Assembly: GCA_900128585.1 (NCBI GenBank)
Contig: LT642202.1
Span: forward strand, 1 to 34,739
Direction of reading: 5' to 3'
DNA from: Stramenopiles sp. TOSAG23-3
Taxonomy: Eukaryota > Sar
DNA: 34,739 nucleotides
Made by a program: the position numbers and the translations under genes. The notes under the pieces are model-generated. The model was not told where the DNA came from. It was given only the letters and a program-made list of their open reading frames with translations, and made no database searches. This document shows, piece by piece, positions 26,180 to 34,739 of the stretch; the stretch's first letter is position 1; each line of letters begins with the position of its first letter.

Positions 26180-27426
26180 ACGAGTTCGACCTGATGGACG
26201 ACAGTCCGCGAGACAGCATGGAATGGCTCAAGTCAGATATGGACGCCCATTTGGTCACGAACGTGGACATGCTCCTATTCGACGATGTAGGCTCGGGAAA
26301 CAGTGGCATCGTCGGGGGGGGGGCAGGGACAAACACTTCCCCACTGAATCCAACCCAACGCGAGGTCAAAAGGGAAGGCGCGGCCAGCAGCACCGGCAAG
26401 GCGGCCAGCACCAACCAGACGGGGGGCAAACGAAAGGCACCCGCTGCTTCGAAGAAGGCGTCTAGTAACAACAGAAAGGTGGCGCGCAGGGGGTCCAGCA
26501 ACAATGCCACCGCCAAGCCAAAGGCCACGCCGCGGGCCGACGGCGACAAGCCCACGGCGAAGAAGATCAAGCGCCTCGAGGCGCACAACGCCGCAGAGAA
26601 GCGCCGCCAGCAGCGCATTGCCGAAGAGATCGACCATATCCGCTCCGTCCTGGTGAAGCAAGGGGCGACCGTCGGGAGCACCAAACGGGAGCTCTTCCAG
26701 GCCACCGTGCGGCACATGGAGGCCATGTGGAACCGGATCAGCGTCTACGAGCAGGAAGCGGCCAAACGGGCGTCGCACGATGACCTGCGCATTGCAAAAC
26801 TCCTCAAAGGGTCCTGCACGCAAGCCATGTACGAACTGAATACCGACCTCCACGTTACCCATGCGTTTGGGGCGTGCTCCGACATCACTGGGCACGCAGA
26901 CCCGAGCGTGCTGGTGGGGAAAGACTTCTTAGACCTGGTCCACCCTGATGACAAGCCAAGGGTACAATCATACTTCACGGCTGTTTTTGCTAGAGACACC
27001 TTCCAAGATGTCCCGATCCCAGGGTCTGCCCAGACCTTCTCGTCCCGTATGCCCGCCATTCTGTTCCCCTTGCAATTTCGCAGGGCACACGCCACCCATT
27101 CCTTTTACGTGCCCGTGCAAATCAACTGCCACGCTATGACGAACGAAAACGACGAGGGCTTGTTTGGGGACGACGTGGACCCGAGCCAGTGCGTCCGGCT
27201 CATGTTCAGTGAACGGAGCACCATGGTAAACCGGCCAGATACCATTGCCCCCTTAGAGAGGAAGAAGGACACTAAAAAGAGTTCGGCCAACCCAGGCAAC
27301 GAGGAGAGTTCGATAAAGAAACGTAATTTGAAGATGAAACTTTTGCGGCGATCGCACACCTGGCACAATAGCACATTGTATGAAATGAACGCCATGACCC
27401 AGAAACTTCCAAAAATACAACGCTGA
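26158..27426 (+). CDS. bHLH-PAS transcription factor
   Basis: The 422-residue nuclear protein is a presumed DNA-binding dimer. The N-terminus is acidic and Met/Asp-rich (1-50), then a Lys/Ala/Ser-rich basic linker (~70-135). A bHLH domain spans ~137-197. The basic region is KRLEAHNAAEKRRQQR with H143, E147 and R150; position 13 is Gln151 instead of the Arg typical of CACGTG binders. Helix 1 is IAEEIDHIRSVL, and helix 2 starts at KRELFQATVRHMEAM. One PAS domain follows at ~212-350 (HAFGACSDITGHADPSVLVGKDFLDLVHPDDKPRV). The C-terminus is basic (~386-400). No second PAS domain is seen, unlike most animal bHLH-PAS proteins. The single-PAS plan matches algal forms such as diatom RITMO1, a rhythm regulator. 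Whether this one has a clock role is unknown. Two in-frame start ATGs lie in a duplicated sequence (26158, 26176). The long balanced leader upstream may carry control sites. Confidence 0.88.
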   Translation: MSSSGTMNEFDLMDDSPRDSMEWLKSDMDAHLVTNVDMLLFDDVGSGNSGIVGGGAGTNTSPLNPTQREVKREGAASSTGKAASTNQTGGKRKAPAASKKASSNNRKVARRGSSNNATAKPKATPRADGDKPTAKKIKRLEAHNAAEKRRQQRIAEEIDHIRSVLVKQGATVGSTKRELFQATVRHMEAMWNRISVYEQEAAKRASHDDLRIAKLLKGSCTQAMYELNTDLHVTHAFGACSDITGHADPSVLVGKDFLDLVHPDDKPRVQSYFTAVFARDTFQDVPIPGSAQTFSSRMPAILFPLQFRRAHATHSFYVPVQINCHAMTNENDEGLFGDDVDPSQCVRLMFSERSTMVNRPDTIAPLERKKDTKKSSANPGNEESSIKKRNLKMKLLRRSHTWHNSTLYEMNAMTQKLPKIQR

Positions 27427-27432
27427 TAGGAT

Positions 27433-27501
27433 GCGCACCCCCAAAACCGTGCGCCTGCAGCCGACTGAGTGGCGTGTTGTAAATCGTAATCTGATAATAA
27501 A
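27433..27501 (+). terminator. 3'-UTR hairpin and poly(A) signal of bHLH-PAS
   Basis: GCGCAC (27433-27438) pairs with GTGCGC (27449-27454) around a 10-base loop, starting 7 bases after the stop codon. AATAAA follows at 27496-27501. The hairpin is short and may be incidental. Confidence 0.4.
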
Positions 27502-27670
27502 ATGAGAGTCTCTTAAAGCATACTCTATTTATTAATTTGTTTTTTTTTTAACTGAGAGTGTGAACTGTTATCTTGAGAATTTACGCGATGCTTTTATATT
27601 CATCCGTAATAGGAGGAGACATTGTTCTTGAACTGACACCTTCTTTTTTTCTTTAATTTTAATTACTAAA

Positions 27671-27694
27671 AATAACAGCCAAATTTTTCTTGTT
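27671..27694 (-). repeat. Inverted copy of the CDT1 3'-flank repeat
   Basis: Read on the minus strand this 24-base stretch matches the 22-base element at 1977-1998 and 2002-2023 except for one extra A and one extra T in the middle. It lies 245 bases past the bHLH-PAS stop codon. Confidence 0.75.
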
Positions 27695-28262
27695 ATTTCA
27701 TTTGCTTATTTATCTTATTATGAATATGCATATTAAGATATCATACCATTTTTGGCACAGATCATTTAATTCCATACATTCCCACAGCACTATTATACCG
27801 TTTTATATTAACACAGCATCAAGAAATATTATAATTTTTTCATTAAAATAAACAAAATTTTCATGAAAACTGAAACCGAGAAAATAATAAAAAGGAAGAT
27901 TTTAGATTATCCAATACAACTGATAACTACTGGAATAATATAATTAATAAACTGTAAAGAGAAGAATGTTTTGAATTTTGAATGATGATGATTATTAAAA
28001 TGTATTTAAATTTTTAATTATAAAATTAATAAATAAATAATATCTCTCTCTCTCTCTCCCTCCCGTCTGTGGTGGTGGTGATTGGATGAGACAAAAAAGA
28101 GTTTACTTACTTGAAAAGGAACGTAAACATTGAAAACAACAAAACATTTTATATTTTCCATTAAATGGTACATCATATACCTTTATGTAAGTAGATAGAG
28201 ACTATATATATTTATTTATTCACACACATACAACCAATTTGTAACGGACGGTTGTCGGCAAA

Positions 28263-29678
28263 ATGGGTAGGACGAAGCGGCACTTGTCAAAAAACAAAGA
28301 TGCCAACCGCGACATTGATGCATTTCTGAGCGGGGTGACGTTCGCCAACATCGAGCGCAAATCATCACATGGAAAATTGTGTGGGGTGCGACGGGATTAC
28401 ATGCGCTTGCTAATTGTCGTGATATTCTTTTTGTGCACGTATTCCTTGTCTACAATTATGAACACGCCCTTTAAGAACACAGACAGCGCACTACTTAAAA
28501 GCAAGTATTCAAAGCACAACATCAAGCGCTTGTCGAAAAAAGTTCGCGATTTGAAACGCAAAATCAGGGTCTTGAAACGGCAGATTGCGCCAGAAAATTC
28601 CGTCCAATCAGATTCGAACGTTAAAGCATTGCAAGAGATGATCCAAGACGTGCGGAAGGAAAAGAAACGGCTCGGTGGAGATGGGAAGCGCAAGGAACGA
28701 AGCGCCGATAAGGAAGCGGAACATATCCTGAGCCACAAGGTGGAGATCCCGAAACAACCCGAAAATCACATGCGCCCTGTCTCTCCCGAGACAGCTCCAC
28801 CGGACCCTGAACCCTCCCCGGTGAAAGCGGGGCCGGAAAAGAACTTGGCGCTTGCGGCGCTGGACTTTGGGGAGCCCGGAAAACCGGGGCCGGATGGGGT
28901 AAAGGTCAAACTAGGTGGCCAAGGCGGAAAGCTTCGGTCGTTTAACACGGCATGCTTTACCTCGGACAAGTACAGGTTTACGTTGGTGCACGTCCATAAA
29001 AATGGCGGCTCTGCCCTTGCGGACAACATTCGGAGAATCATTTGCTCCCATCACAATTTGGACATAGACTTAAAGCTTAGTGGGCATTACAAGACGTGTT
29101 CCCTAAACCTCTGGAGAACCGGCTGCCAAAATTTGGGGAAAAAGGATTACTTCGATTTTACATTTTCCCGAAACCCTTGGAGTCGCTACGTTTCCATGTG
29201 GAGTTACACGTTGAAGCGGAAACAGCTGAAAACGAAAGATCTTGAAAAGAGAAAGGCGTTGAGCGAATCGTACTGTAAATTTAAAGAGTTCGTTCGAAAT
29301 CCAAAAAAGTGCCCAGCGTTTCATGCGGAAAACCAGTGGAAGTCCATGTTTACCTTGGCCAAAGAGCCGCTTTTGAACTTCATCGGGCGCTTAGAGTATT
29401 TCGAGCGCGACTTTAACGCAGTGCTACAGCGCATTAGCAACGAGCTGTATGCGACGTACAAAAAGCTTGGCTTTGAAATGGCAAACGACAGCGCGCACAA
29501 GCATTACACAAAGTATTACACGGACCCAGAGATGATTCAGATCGTTCGGACAAGGTACGCCATCGACTGCCAGTTGCTCGGGTACAAATTTGAAGTTGGG
29601 GGGAATTTGGGAAACTTTAAACCGGATACCTACCATGACGGAAAACCTGCGGGGGAACTAAATTATGGGCACGTCTGA
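28263..29678 (+). CDS. Type II Golgi carbohydrate sulfotransferase (Sulfotransfer_2-like)
   Basis: The 471-residue protein has a basic cytosolic tail (1-47), a signal-anchor helix (~48-66, MRLLIVVIFFLCTYSLSTI), and a basic coiled stem (~80-150) with a Pro-rich stretch (~165-220). The catalytic domain starts at ~235. PAPS-binding motifs are visible. The 5'-phosphosulfate loop is VHVHKNGGSAL (242-252, Lys246 likely catalytic). The 3'-phosphate site is FSRNPWSRYVS, with Arg303 and Ser311 at the usual 8-residue spacing. Later family landmarks are FIGRLEYFERDF (373-384), and YYTDPEMIQIVRTRYAIDCQLLGYKFE near the C-terminus. It should transfer sulfate from PAPS to a glycan in the Golgi lumen; the acceptor is unknown. 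The start ATG is in a good context (AAAATGG). The gene converges on the long coiled-coil gene with a 131-base gap. Confidence 0.88.
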   Translation: MGRTKRHLSKNKDANRDIDAFLSGVTFANIERKSSHGKLCGVRRDYMRLLIVVIFFLCTYSLSTIMNTPFKNTDSALLKSKYSKHNIKRLSKKVRDLKRKIRVLKRQIAPENSVQSDSNVKALQEMIQDVRKEKKRLGGDGKRKERSADKEAEHILSHKVEIPKQPENHMRPVSPETAPPDPEPSPVKAGPEKNLALAALDFGEPGKPGPDGVKVKLGGQGGKLRSFNTACFTSDKYRFTLVHVHKNGGSALADNIRRIICSHHNLDIDLKLSGHYKTCSLNLWRTGCQNLGKKDYFDFTFSRNPWSRYVSMWSYTLKRKQLKTKDLEKRKALSESYCKFKEFVRNPKKCPAFHAENQWKSMFTLAKEPLLNFIGRLEYFERDFNAVLQRISNELYATYKKLGFEMANDSAHKHYTKYYTDPEMIQIVRTRYAIDCQLLGYKFEVGGNLGNFKPDTYHDGKPAGELNYGHV

Positions 29679-29737
29679 ATCTTGTGGGAGAAGGCTGGGG
29701 GCTTATGGGACATTTCTCGAAAGCCAAAGCAAAACAA

Positions 29738-29789
29738 AATAAAATTATAAAAACTTAAAAACAAATTTATTTTTTGTCTCTTCTTTATT
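29738..29789. terminator. Poly(A) signals of two convergent genes
   Basis: AATAAA at 29738-29743 serves the plus-strand sulfotransferase, 60 bases past its stop. TTTATT at 29766-29771 and 29784-29789 (AATAAA on the minus strand) lies 21-44 bases past the coiled-coil stop. The two 3' ends are closely packed or overlap. Confidence 0.5.
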
Positions 29790-29809
29790 TATTTTTAGCT
29801 TATTACGAT

Positions 29810-32800
29810 TTACGACATTGCATCGGACTTTCTGGCGTGGTTTCCAATTGGGGTTGTCCGCAGCAAATCTCTTTGCAAAGTGGACATCGTGAGAGAGTCG
29901 TTCGGGCTGACAATATCTGAATGCCTCAATTTTGCGAGCGGTGACGATACTCCATCTAACGATTTAGACCCTGAAAACGAACGAAAGCGCCTACTGTCCA
30001 ACAATAGCCTCGCGCTGGCGGAACGGTCCAGGCCGGTTGATTGGGGGCTCATTAAGATCGACTTCACATGGGGGCTCATTAGCGAAGAACTGCGTGAGAG
30101 GAACTCGTGGAAGTCCTCCTTGACGCCGTCCAGCTGGTGCAGCAACGATGAGTTTGCGTGCTTCAATGTCTCTGCTGAACTGCTCAGGTAATTAATTTCA
30201 TTGTTTTTTTGCGTGCTTTCTTCACGCGCCAACGATGCCTCTTGCTGGGCGGCTCCCAGCTGTCCCTGCATTAGTATCATCCGGCTTTGCATCTCTTTGA
30301 TCGCGCTCTGGGCGTGCGCAGACCCACTCTGAAGAGTTTCAATCTTTGTCAGTGCGGCTTGGGCAACGCTTTCCGCGTCTTTTATGGATGCATCTGCGTT
30401 GGATTTGCTCAACGCCAGCTCGCTCTGAACTCTCTCGAGCTGCGATTGAAGTGAACTGCACTCCATTTTCGAAGTCTCTAACTTTGCCAAGGCCTCGTTT
30501 GCACCGGTTTTAAATTTTCGAACCGTGCTATCCATCGCAAGCTCATGCTCGCTGACGATTTCTTTCAGCTCTTGCTCTTTTGTCTTTACCCTGGCCCTTA
30601 AATCCGTGTTAATTTTCTTTTGTCGGTCGGCCTCTTTGAGTGCCCGCTCTTTCTCCTCCTTCTCTACGCCCAAACGTCTGTGAAGCAGCGCCGCCTGCTC
30701 GCCTCGCTCTCGTTCTTTCCACAGATTGTTCTTCAAATCGTTTATTTCTACGTTCTTCTCCCCCAACTCCCGCTCCGCAGATACCAGTCGCCCCTGAAGG
30801 TCCTTGAGGGACATAACGTTCGCCTCGGCGGACTCTAGTCGTCGCCTCAAGTCTTGCATCTCCAGTTTCGCCGTCGTCATCTCACTCCTCACCTGACTTT
30901 CTCTGTTTTGCGCACTTTCTATTTCCGCCATCAGCCTCCGTTGCGACTCCTCTGCCTGCTTGCGCAAGCTTTCGTACCGCTCGATTGCCTGAGACTTGCT
31001 TACTTCGTCGGCTGCTGCCTTTGCCGCCAAGCGCTCGTTTGCGCCGGCTTTCTCTTTCATTTGCCTCCCCGCTTTCTCCAACTGCGCAATCACCCTCATT
31101 TTCAATTGAGAATGGTTGTGCACTTGCTCCTCCAACTTGGTGCGCATTTGCTGAATCTTTAAGTCTTTCTCTTTTAACTCGCTTGTTAGCTTTTCCAGGG
31201 ACCGCTCCCACGACTCTTTCGCGGCATCGTGGAATATTTTGCTTTCCTTTAAATCTTGCTTGCAGCGATTCAGTTCGTTGGACAAATTTTCTTTCGTGTG
31301 CTTGAGGTTTTCTTCCAGACGAAGGACCGCTGCGTTGTTTTCTACCCCCTTCTCGGAGCTCTGGTGCTTCAATTCTACTATTGCACTCTTCAGGGCGGTC
31401 TTTTCGCTTTCTAACGCCTCGATCTGCTTTCGCAGCGAGGCGCAGACTATCTCTGTCTCCCGCCGGTCGTTGTTTCTCTCCATGGCCGCCTGCTGTAATT
31501 TCTCTTTTGACTCCACGAGTGTGCTGGTGTTGTTCTGCAGGCTCAGCTCAAGGCGTGTGGATATCTCTTTCTCTCGTGCAAGCTCTATGTTTGCGGCGTC
31601 CAGCAGCCCCTTGTTCTCGTGATACTTGATCTTAAACTCGTCTTTCTCCTGTCGCAAGGTATCCGCATCGTCCCGCAGTCGCTGGGTGGTGTTTTCAAAC
31701 TTTATTTGCAGGTGGTTGTGCTCACTATTTACACTCGCTAAATTTTCCTGCGCCTTCTTCAAGTCCTTGGTCAGGGCCGTGACCGTCTCCCGGTGGCGCT
31801 CGATCGTGCGCTGGTAATGCTCGATCTTACTCTTGTTTTCCAAGGCATAGCTCTCATGCTTGTCCAGCATGTGCTTCACCTCGCTGCTCTTTAACGAGAG
31901 GCCATTCTCGAGCTCGTAATGCTGTGTCTCGAGGCGTTGTTTCAACTCGCCCCATTTCTTTTCGGCGGACAAAAAGTTCCGCTTGTTCCTATCCAATGTT
32001 TGCTGCAAGTTTTGAAGGGAGGATGTGGAGGCGCTCTTCAAATCTTTGAACGCTTGCTTCATCGCTTTCGTTTCCTTTTCGCGGTTTTCGATCTCTTCCT
32101 TGAGGACCAGCACTTCGCTCTCCAGGGACATTTTGGACTGCTCAAGCTCTTCTCGGACTATCTCGTGCTGCCGAATCTCGCTCCTTAGCCTGTGTTGGTC
32201 CTTCTTCCACGATTCGGAGTGCCGCCTCAGGTCGCCCATGCTGACTTGCGACATTGTCGCCCCGTCCTGGGCATCCTTCAAATTTCGCTTCAGCATTTCG
32301 ATTTGGGACTCGTACATTTTCACGTTCCCCTCGTAGTGTCCCCGCTCCGTGGCCCAGACCACTTTGGCGTTCGTGTACTCCTGCTGCACAACGTCTATCT
32401 TCCGCGTGGTTTCCTTTAACTGCTCTTCCAAGTGCCGGTTGCTGGCCATTAACCTTCCTCTCTCCTCTTCCCCCACCTCTTTTTCGCGCTTGAGCTGGTT
32501 TGCGAGCCCTTTGGCTTCGCTCATTGCTTCGTACCGCTCGCTCTGCATGGCCACCATCTTTTGGTGCTGCTGGTTGAACCGTTCCCTGTACTTCTCGTCG
32601 TTCGCAAAAAACTGGCGTTCAAGATCCTCTTTTGATTTGACCATTTCCCCTTGCCTGGCCTGAACCTCCTCTTCCAACTTGGCGTACCTTTCGTTCGCCG
32701 ATTCTCGCATTGCATTCGCTTGCGAGAGCTCCTTTTCTAACTCTGCTATGGTCGCGCCCCGGTTCGCCAGTGCGTCTTCCAACGCCGCCACGTCCCTTTC

Positions 32801-34285
32801 GACTTGCGCGCGCTCCCGCCCCCAATCGTGCTGCGCCATTTCAAAGGCGCGCTCAACTTTTTCCTGCGCCGTGCGCTGCGCGTCTTGCAGCCGGAGGCTC
32901 TCGCGCTCCGCGGTCTGGCTTTTGTCGCGAAGCGCTACCTGAGCGTTCCCCAATTCCGTCCGCTTAGTCTCTAGATCACGTTTGCACGCTTCCATCGTGT
33001 CGTTCAGTCTTGTGTTTTTCTCTGCAAGCTGGGCGTTCGTTGCCTGGAGCGCAAGGGTCTCTCGCCGGCAGTCCTTCAGGGTTTCCTGGACAGTGGCGAA
33101 CCGCTCGTTTTCCTTCTTCAGCGCGTTCATTTGCATCACCAGTTGCTGCTGGGCAAAGTCAAGCTTAAAATTCTCATGCTTTAACGCTTCCATCCCGGCC
33201 ACCTTCGCTTTAAGCGTTTCCTTGTCCCGAACGTCTTCTTCCAAGAGTCTAACCTTTGCCTTCAATTCAAGCTGTTCGGACTTCCACGACATCTTCTCGT
33301 CCCGGTGCTTGGCAAGGGCCTCTTCCGTTGCCTGCAACCGGTCCGTTAACTTGGCCATTTCGCCCAACCGTCCCTCTTGCAGGGCGTGCTTTACGTTTAA
33401 ATCGGCAAGTTTGGCTTCTGCCTTGGAACACTCGGCCTCTGCCTCTCCCAACCGCTTCACTTCTTTCCGAAGGCGCTCGTTCTCTTGCACGGTGCCGCTC
33501 AGCTGCGAAACCTTTGCTAATGTTTCCTTCAACTTGTCCTGCACGCCCTGGTGCTTCCTTGCAAGGTCGTCGTTCGACCGCTTGAACTGCTCCAACTGGT
33601 TCTCTAGCTCCTGCCGAACCCTTCCTAACTCCACGTTTTCCTTTGTCTTCCTCTCGGCATCCCCCTGCTTTGTCCGCAGTTCCCCCCGCAACGACCCAAC
33701 GGCCTGCACGGATTCCTTAAAGTCCGACTCGGCCCGCTCCACCCGCCGCTGGAGAGCGCGACACTCTTGCGTGGACGATTGCAATTTCAAGTCTACTTCG
33801 GCTTCGTGCTGCAGCTGCTTTGTCCTCTCGGCGCTCCACGCGCTTCGTTCTTCTTCTAACTTTGATGACATCTCCTTCAGTTCGACCACGTACTTTTGCT
33901 GACTCTCCAGCTTGTCGTTCTGCGCCGTGGCTTTGACTTGCTCAATGGCCTGGTTGGTGCCTTCAAGGGCCTGCTTCGCGGTCGCCAGGGCTTTGTCGAG
34001 GTCTTCGGCTTCCTGCCGCAGCCCCTGGATTTCCGAATCCGCCTTTGTCTTGTCTTCTGTTAGGTGCACAATGATGGATTCGCGCTCAATCAGCCGGTTC
34101 CTTAACGTGTGTATCTGCTGCATGAGCTCTTCCACTTGAGCACTGGACGAGCCCACGCCTTGGGGTAACGGTTCGTCCCCGTCCTCCCGGCCGACGTTGA
34201 CGCCACCACGACGACGACCAAGGTAACGATCGTTCTCCATACTATTTCCAACAGTGGTGCCTGTTCGGGTCCAAGTCTCGTCCAT
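29810..34285 (-). CDS. Giant coiled-coil protein (golgin/centrosome-like)
   Basis: The 1491-residue protein has a short Arg/Gly/Asp-rich N-terminus (1-48). Near-continuous heptad coiled coil runs from ~49 to ~1410, rich in Glu, Lys, Leu, Gln and Arg, with no motor head, zinc finger or membrane helix. The C-terminal ~80 residues are non-coiled and Ser/Leu/Pro-rich, with phosphorylatable SP sites (SSLMSPHVKSILMSPQS, SSPLAKL, VSPND) and end in HARKSDAMS. Such a layout fits a tether, a centriole/basal-body linker or a cytomatrix scaffold. There is no clear GRIP domain at the C-terminus, so a GRIP golgin is not supported. The sequence alone cannot give an orthologue, because coiled coils score against each other by composition. 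The ORF is intact over 4.4 kb in GC-balanced DNA. ATG 34285 is in good context (CCCATGG). Confidence 0.75.
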   Translation of the reverse strand: MDETWTRTGTTVGNSMENDRYLGRRRGGVNVGREDGDEPLPQGVGSSSAQVEELMQQIHTLRNRLIERESIIVHLTEDKTKADSEIQGLRQEAEDLDKALATAKQALEGTNQAIEQVKATAQNDKLESQQKYVVELKEMSSKLEEERSAWSAERTKQLQHEAEVDLKLQSSTQECRALQRRVERAESDFKESVQAVGSLRGELRTKQGDAERKTKENVELGRVRQELENQLEQFKRSNDDLARKHQGVQDKLKETLAKVSQLSGTVQENERLRKEVKRLGEAEAECSKAEAKLADLNVKHALQEGRLGEMAKLTDRLQATEEALAKHRDEKMSWKSEQLELKAKVRLLEEDVRDKETLKAKVAGMEALKHENFKLDFAQQQLVMQMNALKKENERFATVQETLKDCRRETLALQATNAQLAEKNTRLNDTMEACKRDLETKRTELGNAQVALRDKSQTAERESLRLQDAQRTAQEKVERAFEMAQHDWGRERAQVERDVAALEDALANRGATIAELEKELSQANAMRESANERYAKLEEEVQARQGEMVKSKEDLERQFFANDEKYRERFNQQHQKMVAMQSERYEAMSEAKGLANQLKREKEVGEEERGRLMASNRHLEEQLKETTRKIDVVQQEYTNAKVVWATERGHYEGNVKMYESQIEMLKRNLKDAQDGATMSQVSMGDLRRHSESWKKDQHRLRSEIRQHEIVREELEQSKMSLESEVLVLKEEIENREKETKAMKQAFKDLKSASTSSLQNLQQTLDRNKRNFLSAEKKWGELKQRLETQHYELENGLSLKSSEVKHMLDKHESYALENKSKIEHYQRTIERHRETVTALTKDLKKAQENLASVNSEHNHLQIKFENTTQRLRDDADTLRQEKDEFKIKYHENKGLLDAANIELAREKEISTRLELSLQNNTSTLVESKEKLQQAAMERNNDRRETEIVCASLRKQIEALESEKTALKSAIVELKHQSSEKGVENNAAVLRLEENLKHTKENLSNELNRCKQDLKESKIFHDAAKESWERSLEKLTSELKEKDLKIQQMRTKLEEQVHNHSQLKMRVIAQLEKAGRQMKEKAGANERLAAKAAADEVSKSQAIERYESLRKQAEESQRRLMAEIESAQNRESQVRSEMTTAKLEMQDLRRRLESAEANVMSLKDLQGRLVSAERELGEKNVEINDLKNNLWKERERGEQAALLHRRLGVEKEEKERALKEADRQKKINTDLRARVKTKEQELKEIVSEHELAMDSTVRKFKTGANEALAKLETSKMECSSLQSQLERVQSELALSKSNADASIKDAESVAQAALTKIETLQSGSAHAQSAIKEMQSRMILMQGQLGAAQQEASLAREESTQKNNEINYLSSSAETLKHANSSLLHQLDGVKEDFHEFLSRSSSLMSPHVKSILMSPQSTGLDRSASARLLLDSRRFRSFSGSKSLDGVSSPLAKLRHSDIVSPNDSLTMSTLQRDLLRTTPIGNHARKSDAMS

Positions 34286-34668
34286 GGGAATATTATTCGT
34301 TGCCCGGTCGGTCTAACATAATTTTTATCCCAACTGCGTGCGCATTAGTTAACCTATCGACGAGTGTTTTATGTTCCACGTTTCTTTCTATTATTTTATG
34401 TTTTATATACAAATATCATCATATATTATAATATTTTATGATGATGGGCTAATTATTCGCGAAGAAAAAAAAAGACACTCTTCTGGCACCAGCCTCACTC
34501 TCTACTATTTACCTGTATATTTTATTATATAAGTAATAGGCTTCCCATTAATTACCTGTTAATTTTACTTCAAATAATCAGGGTTCCATTTGTTGATTTC
34601 ATTTTCATTTAATCGATGTTGTGTCAATGTATAGAAGAAGAAGGAGAGAAAAAAAACGGCAAATGAGC
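34286..34668 (-). other. 5' flank of the giant coiled-coil gene
   Basis: A ~100-base more balanced stretch next to the ATG is probably leader/promoter. After that the sequence is AT-rich, with a GAAAAAAAAAAG tract (about 34460) and no visible gene. Confidence 0.45.
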
Positions 34669-34669
34669 A

Positions 34670-34737
<68 letters not shown>

Positions 34738-34739
34738 AA
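34669..34739. repeat. (AAAG)n microsatellite at the window edge
   Basis: A pure AAAG array of about 17 copies runs to the last base of the window. It resembles the repeat around the internal N gap, so the window probably stops where assembly stopped. Confidence 0.95.

Larger units (their letters stand above)
27427..28262 (+). other. Spacer between bHLH-PAS and sulfotransferase
   Basis: The proximal ~80 bases are 3'-UTR with a small hairpin and AATAAA (27496-27501). The rest is AT-rich, with an inverted copy of the dispersed repeat (27671-27694), a (TC)n tract at 28043-28058, a GGTGGTGGTG patch at 28071-28080, and then the sulfotransferase promoter. No gene is seen. Confidence 0.5.

Noticed and set aside
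32982-33902. 306-residue plus-strand Ser/Cys/Phe-rich frame
   Set aside because: Antisense shadow of the giant coiled coil. Glu/Lys/Leu codons read backwards give Ser/Phe/Leu.
29810-34285. Myosin/kinesin tail or GRIP golgin
   Set aside because: No motor domain and no GRIP-like C-terminus; similarity to such proteins would be coiled-coil composition only.

Overview
The window looks like nuclear DNA from a microbial eukaryote. It holds thirteen long open reading frames, all uninterrupted. Their GC-balanced coding sequence is separated by very AT-rich spacers full of AAG/AAAG (or CTT/CTTT) microsatellites. There are no ribosome-binding sites, operons, CRISPR arrays, rRNA or tRNA genes that I can see. 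The gene set is eukaryotic: CDT1 replication licensing, a tubulin-detyrosinase-like metalloprotease, a bHLH-PAS factor, Golgi-type type II membrane enzymes and very long coiled coils. A flagellate or alga is likely. bHLH-PAS factors of this plan are known from diatoms and other stramenopile algae, so an ochrophyte/stramenopile is my best but weak guess. Both window ends are microsatellites and a 115-base N gap lies inside another, so this may be a whole contig bounded by unassembled repeats.

Layout. 1-5179: a CDT1-like gene (+) converges on an S/T-P-rich gene of unknown function (-), which diverges from an FkbM-type methyltransferase (+). 5830-10254: a 1474-residue polytopic membrane protein with a Cys-rich ectodomain, a 7-8 helix bundle and a leucine-rich-repeat ectodomain (+). 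10625-24633: six genes in a row on the minus strand. Read from high to low coordinates they are an N-terminally lipidated EF-hand-like protein, GDP-L-fucose synthase, a 760-residue coiled coil, two COG0523/CobW metallochaperone-type GTPases and a MATCAP-like metalloprotease. 26158-29678: a bHLH-PAS factor and a type II sulfotransferase (+). 29810-34285: a 1491-residue coiled-coil protein (-), convergent with the sulfotransferase.

Possible themes. (a) Metal handling: two adjacent COG0523 paralogues with different metal-ligand-rich segments, one fused to about 500 unrecognised N-terminal residues. (b) Surface or secreted glycan chemistry: GDP-fucose synthesis, a sulfotransferase and an FkbM methyltransferase, compatible with sulfated or methylated fucans. 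(c) Cytoskeleton/centrosome: the detyrosinase-like enzyme and two long coiled coils. These links are inferences from family membership. Eukaryotic neighbours are not normally co-functional.

The strongest leads are the COG0523 fusion and its tandem paralogue, the Cys-rich/7TM/LRR receptor-like protein, the bHLH-PAS factor with its duplicated start region, and a short dispersed repeat found in two distant 3'-flanks.
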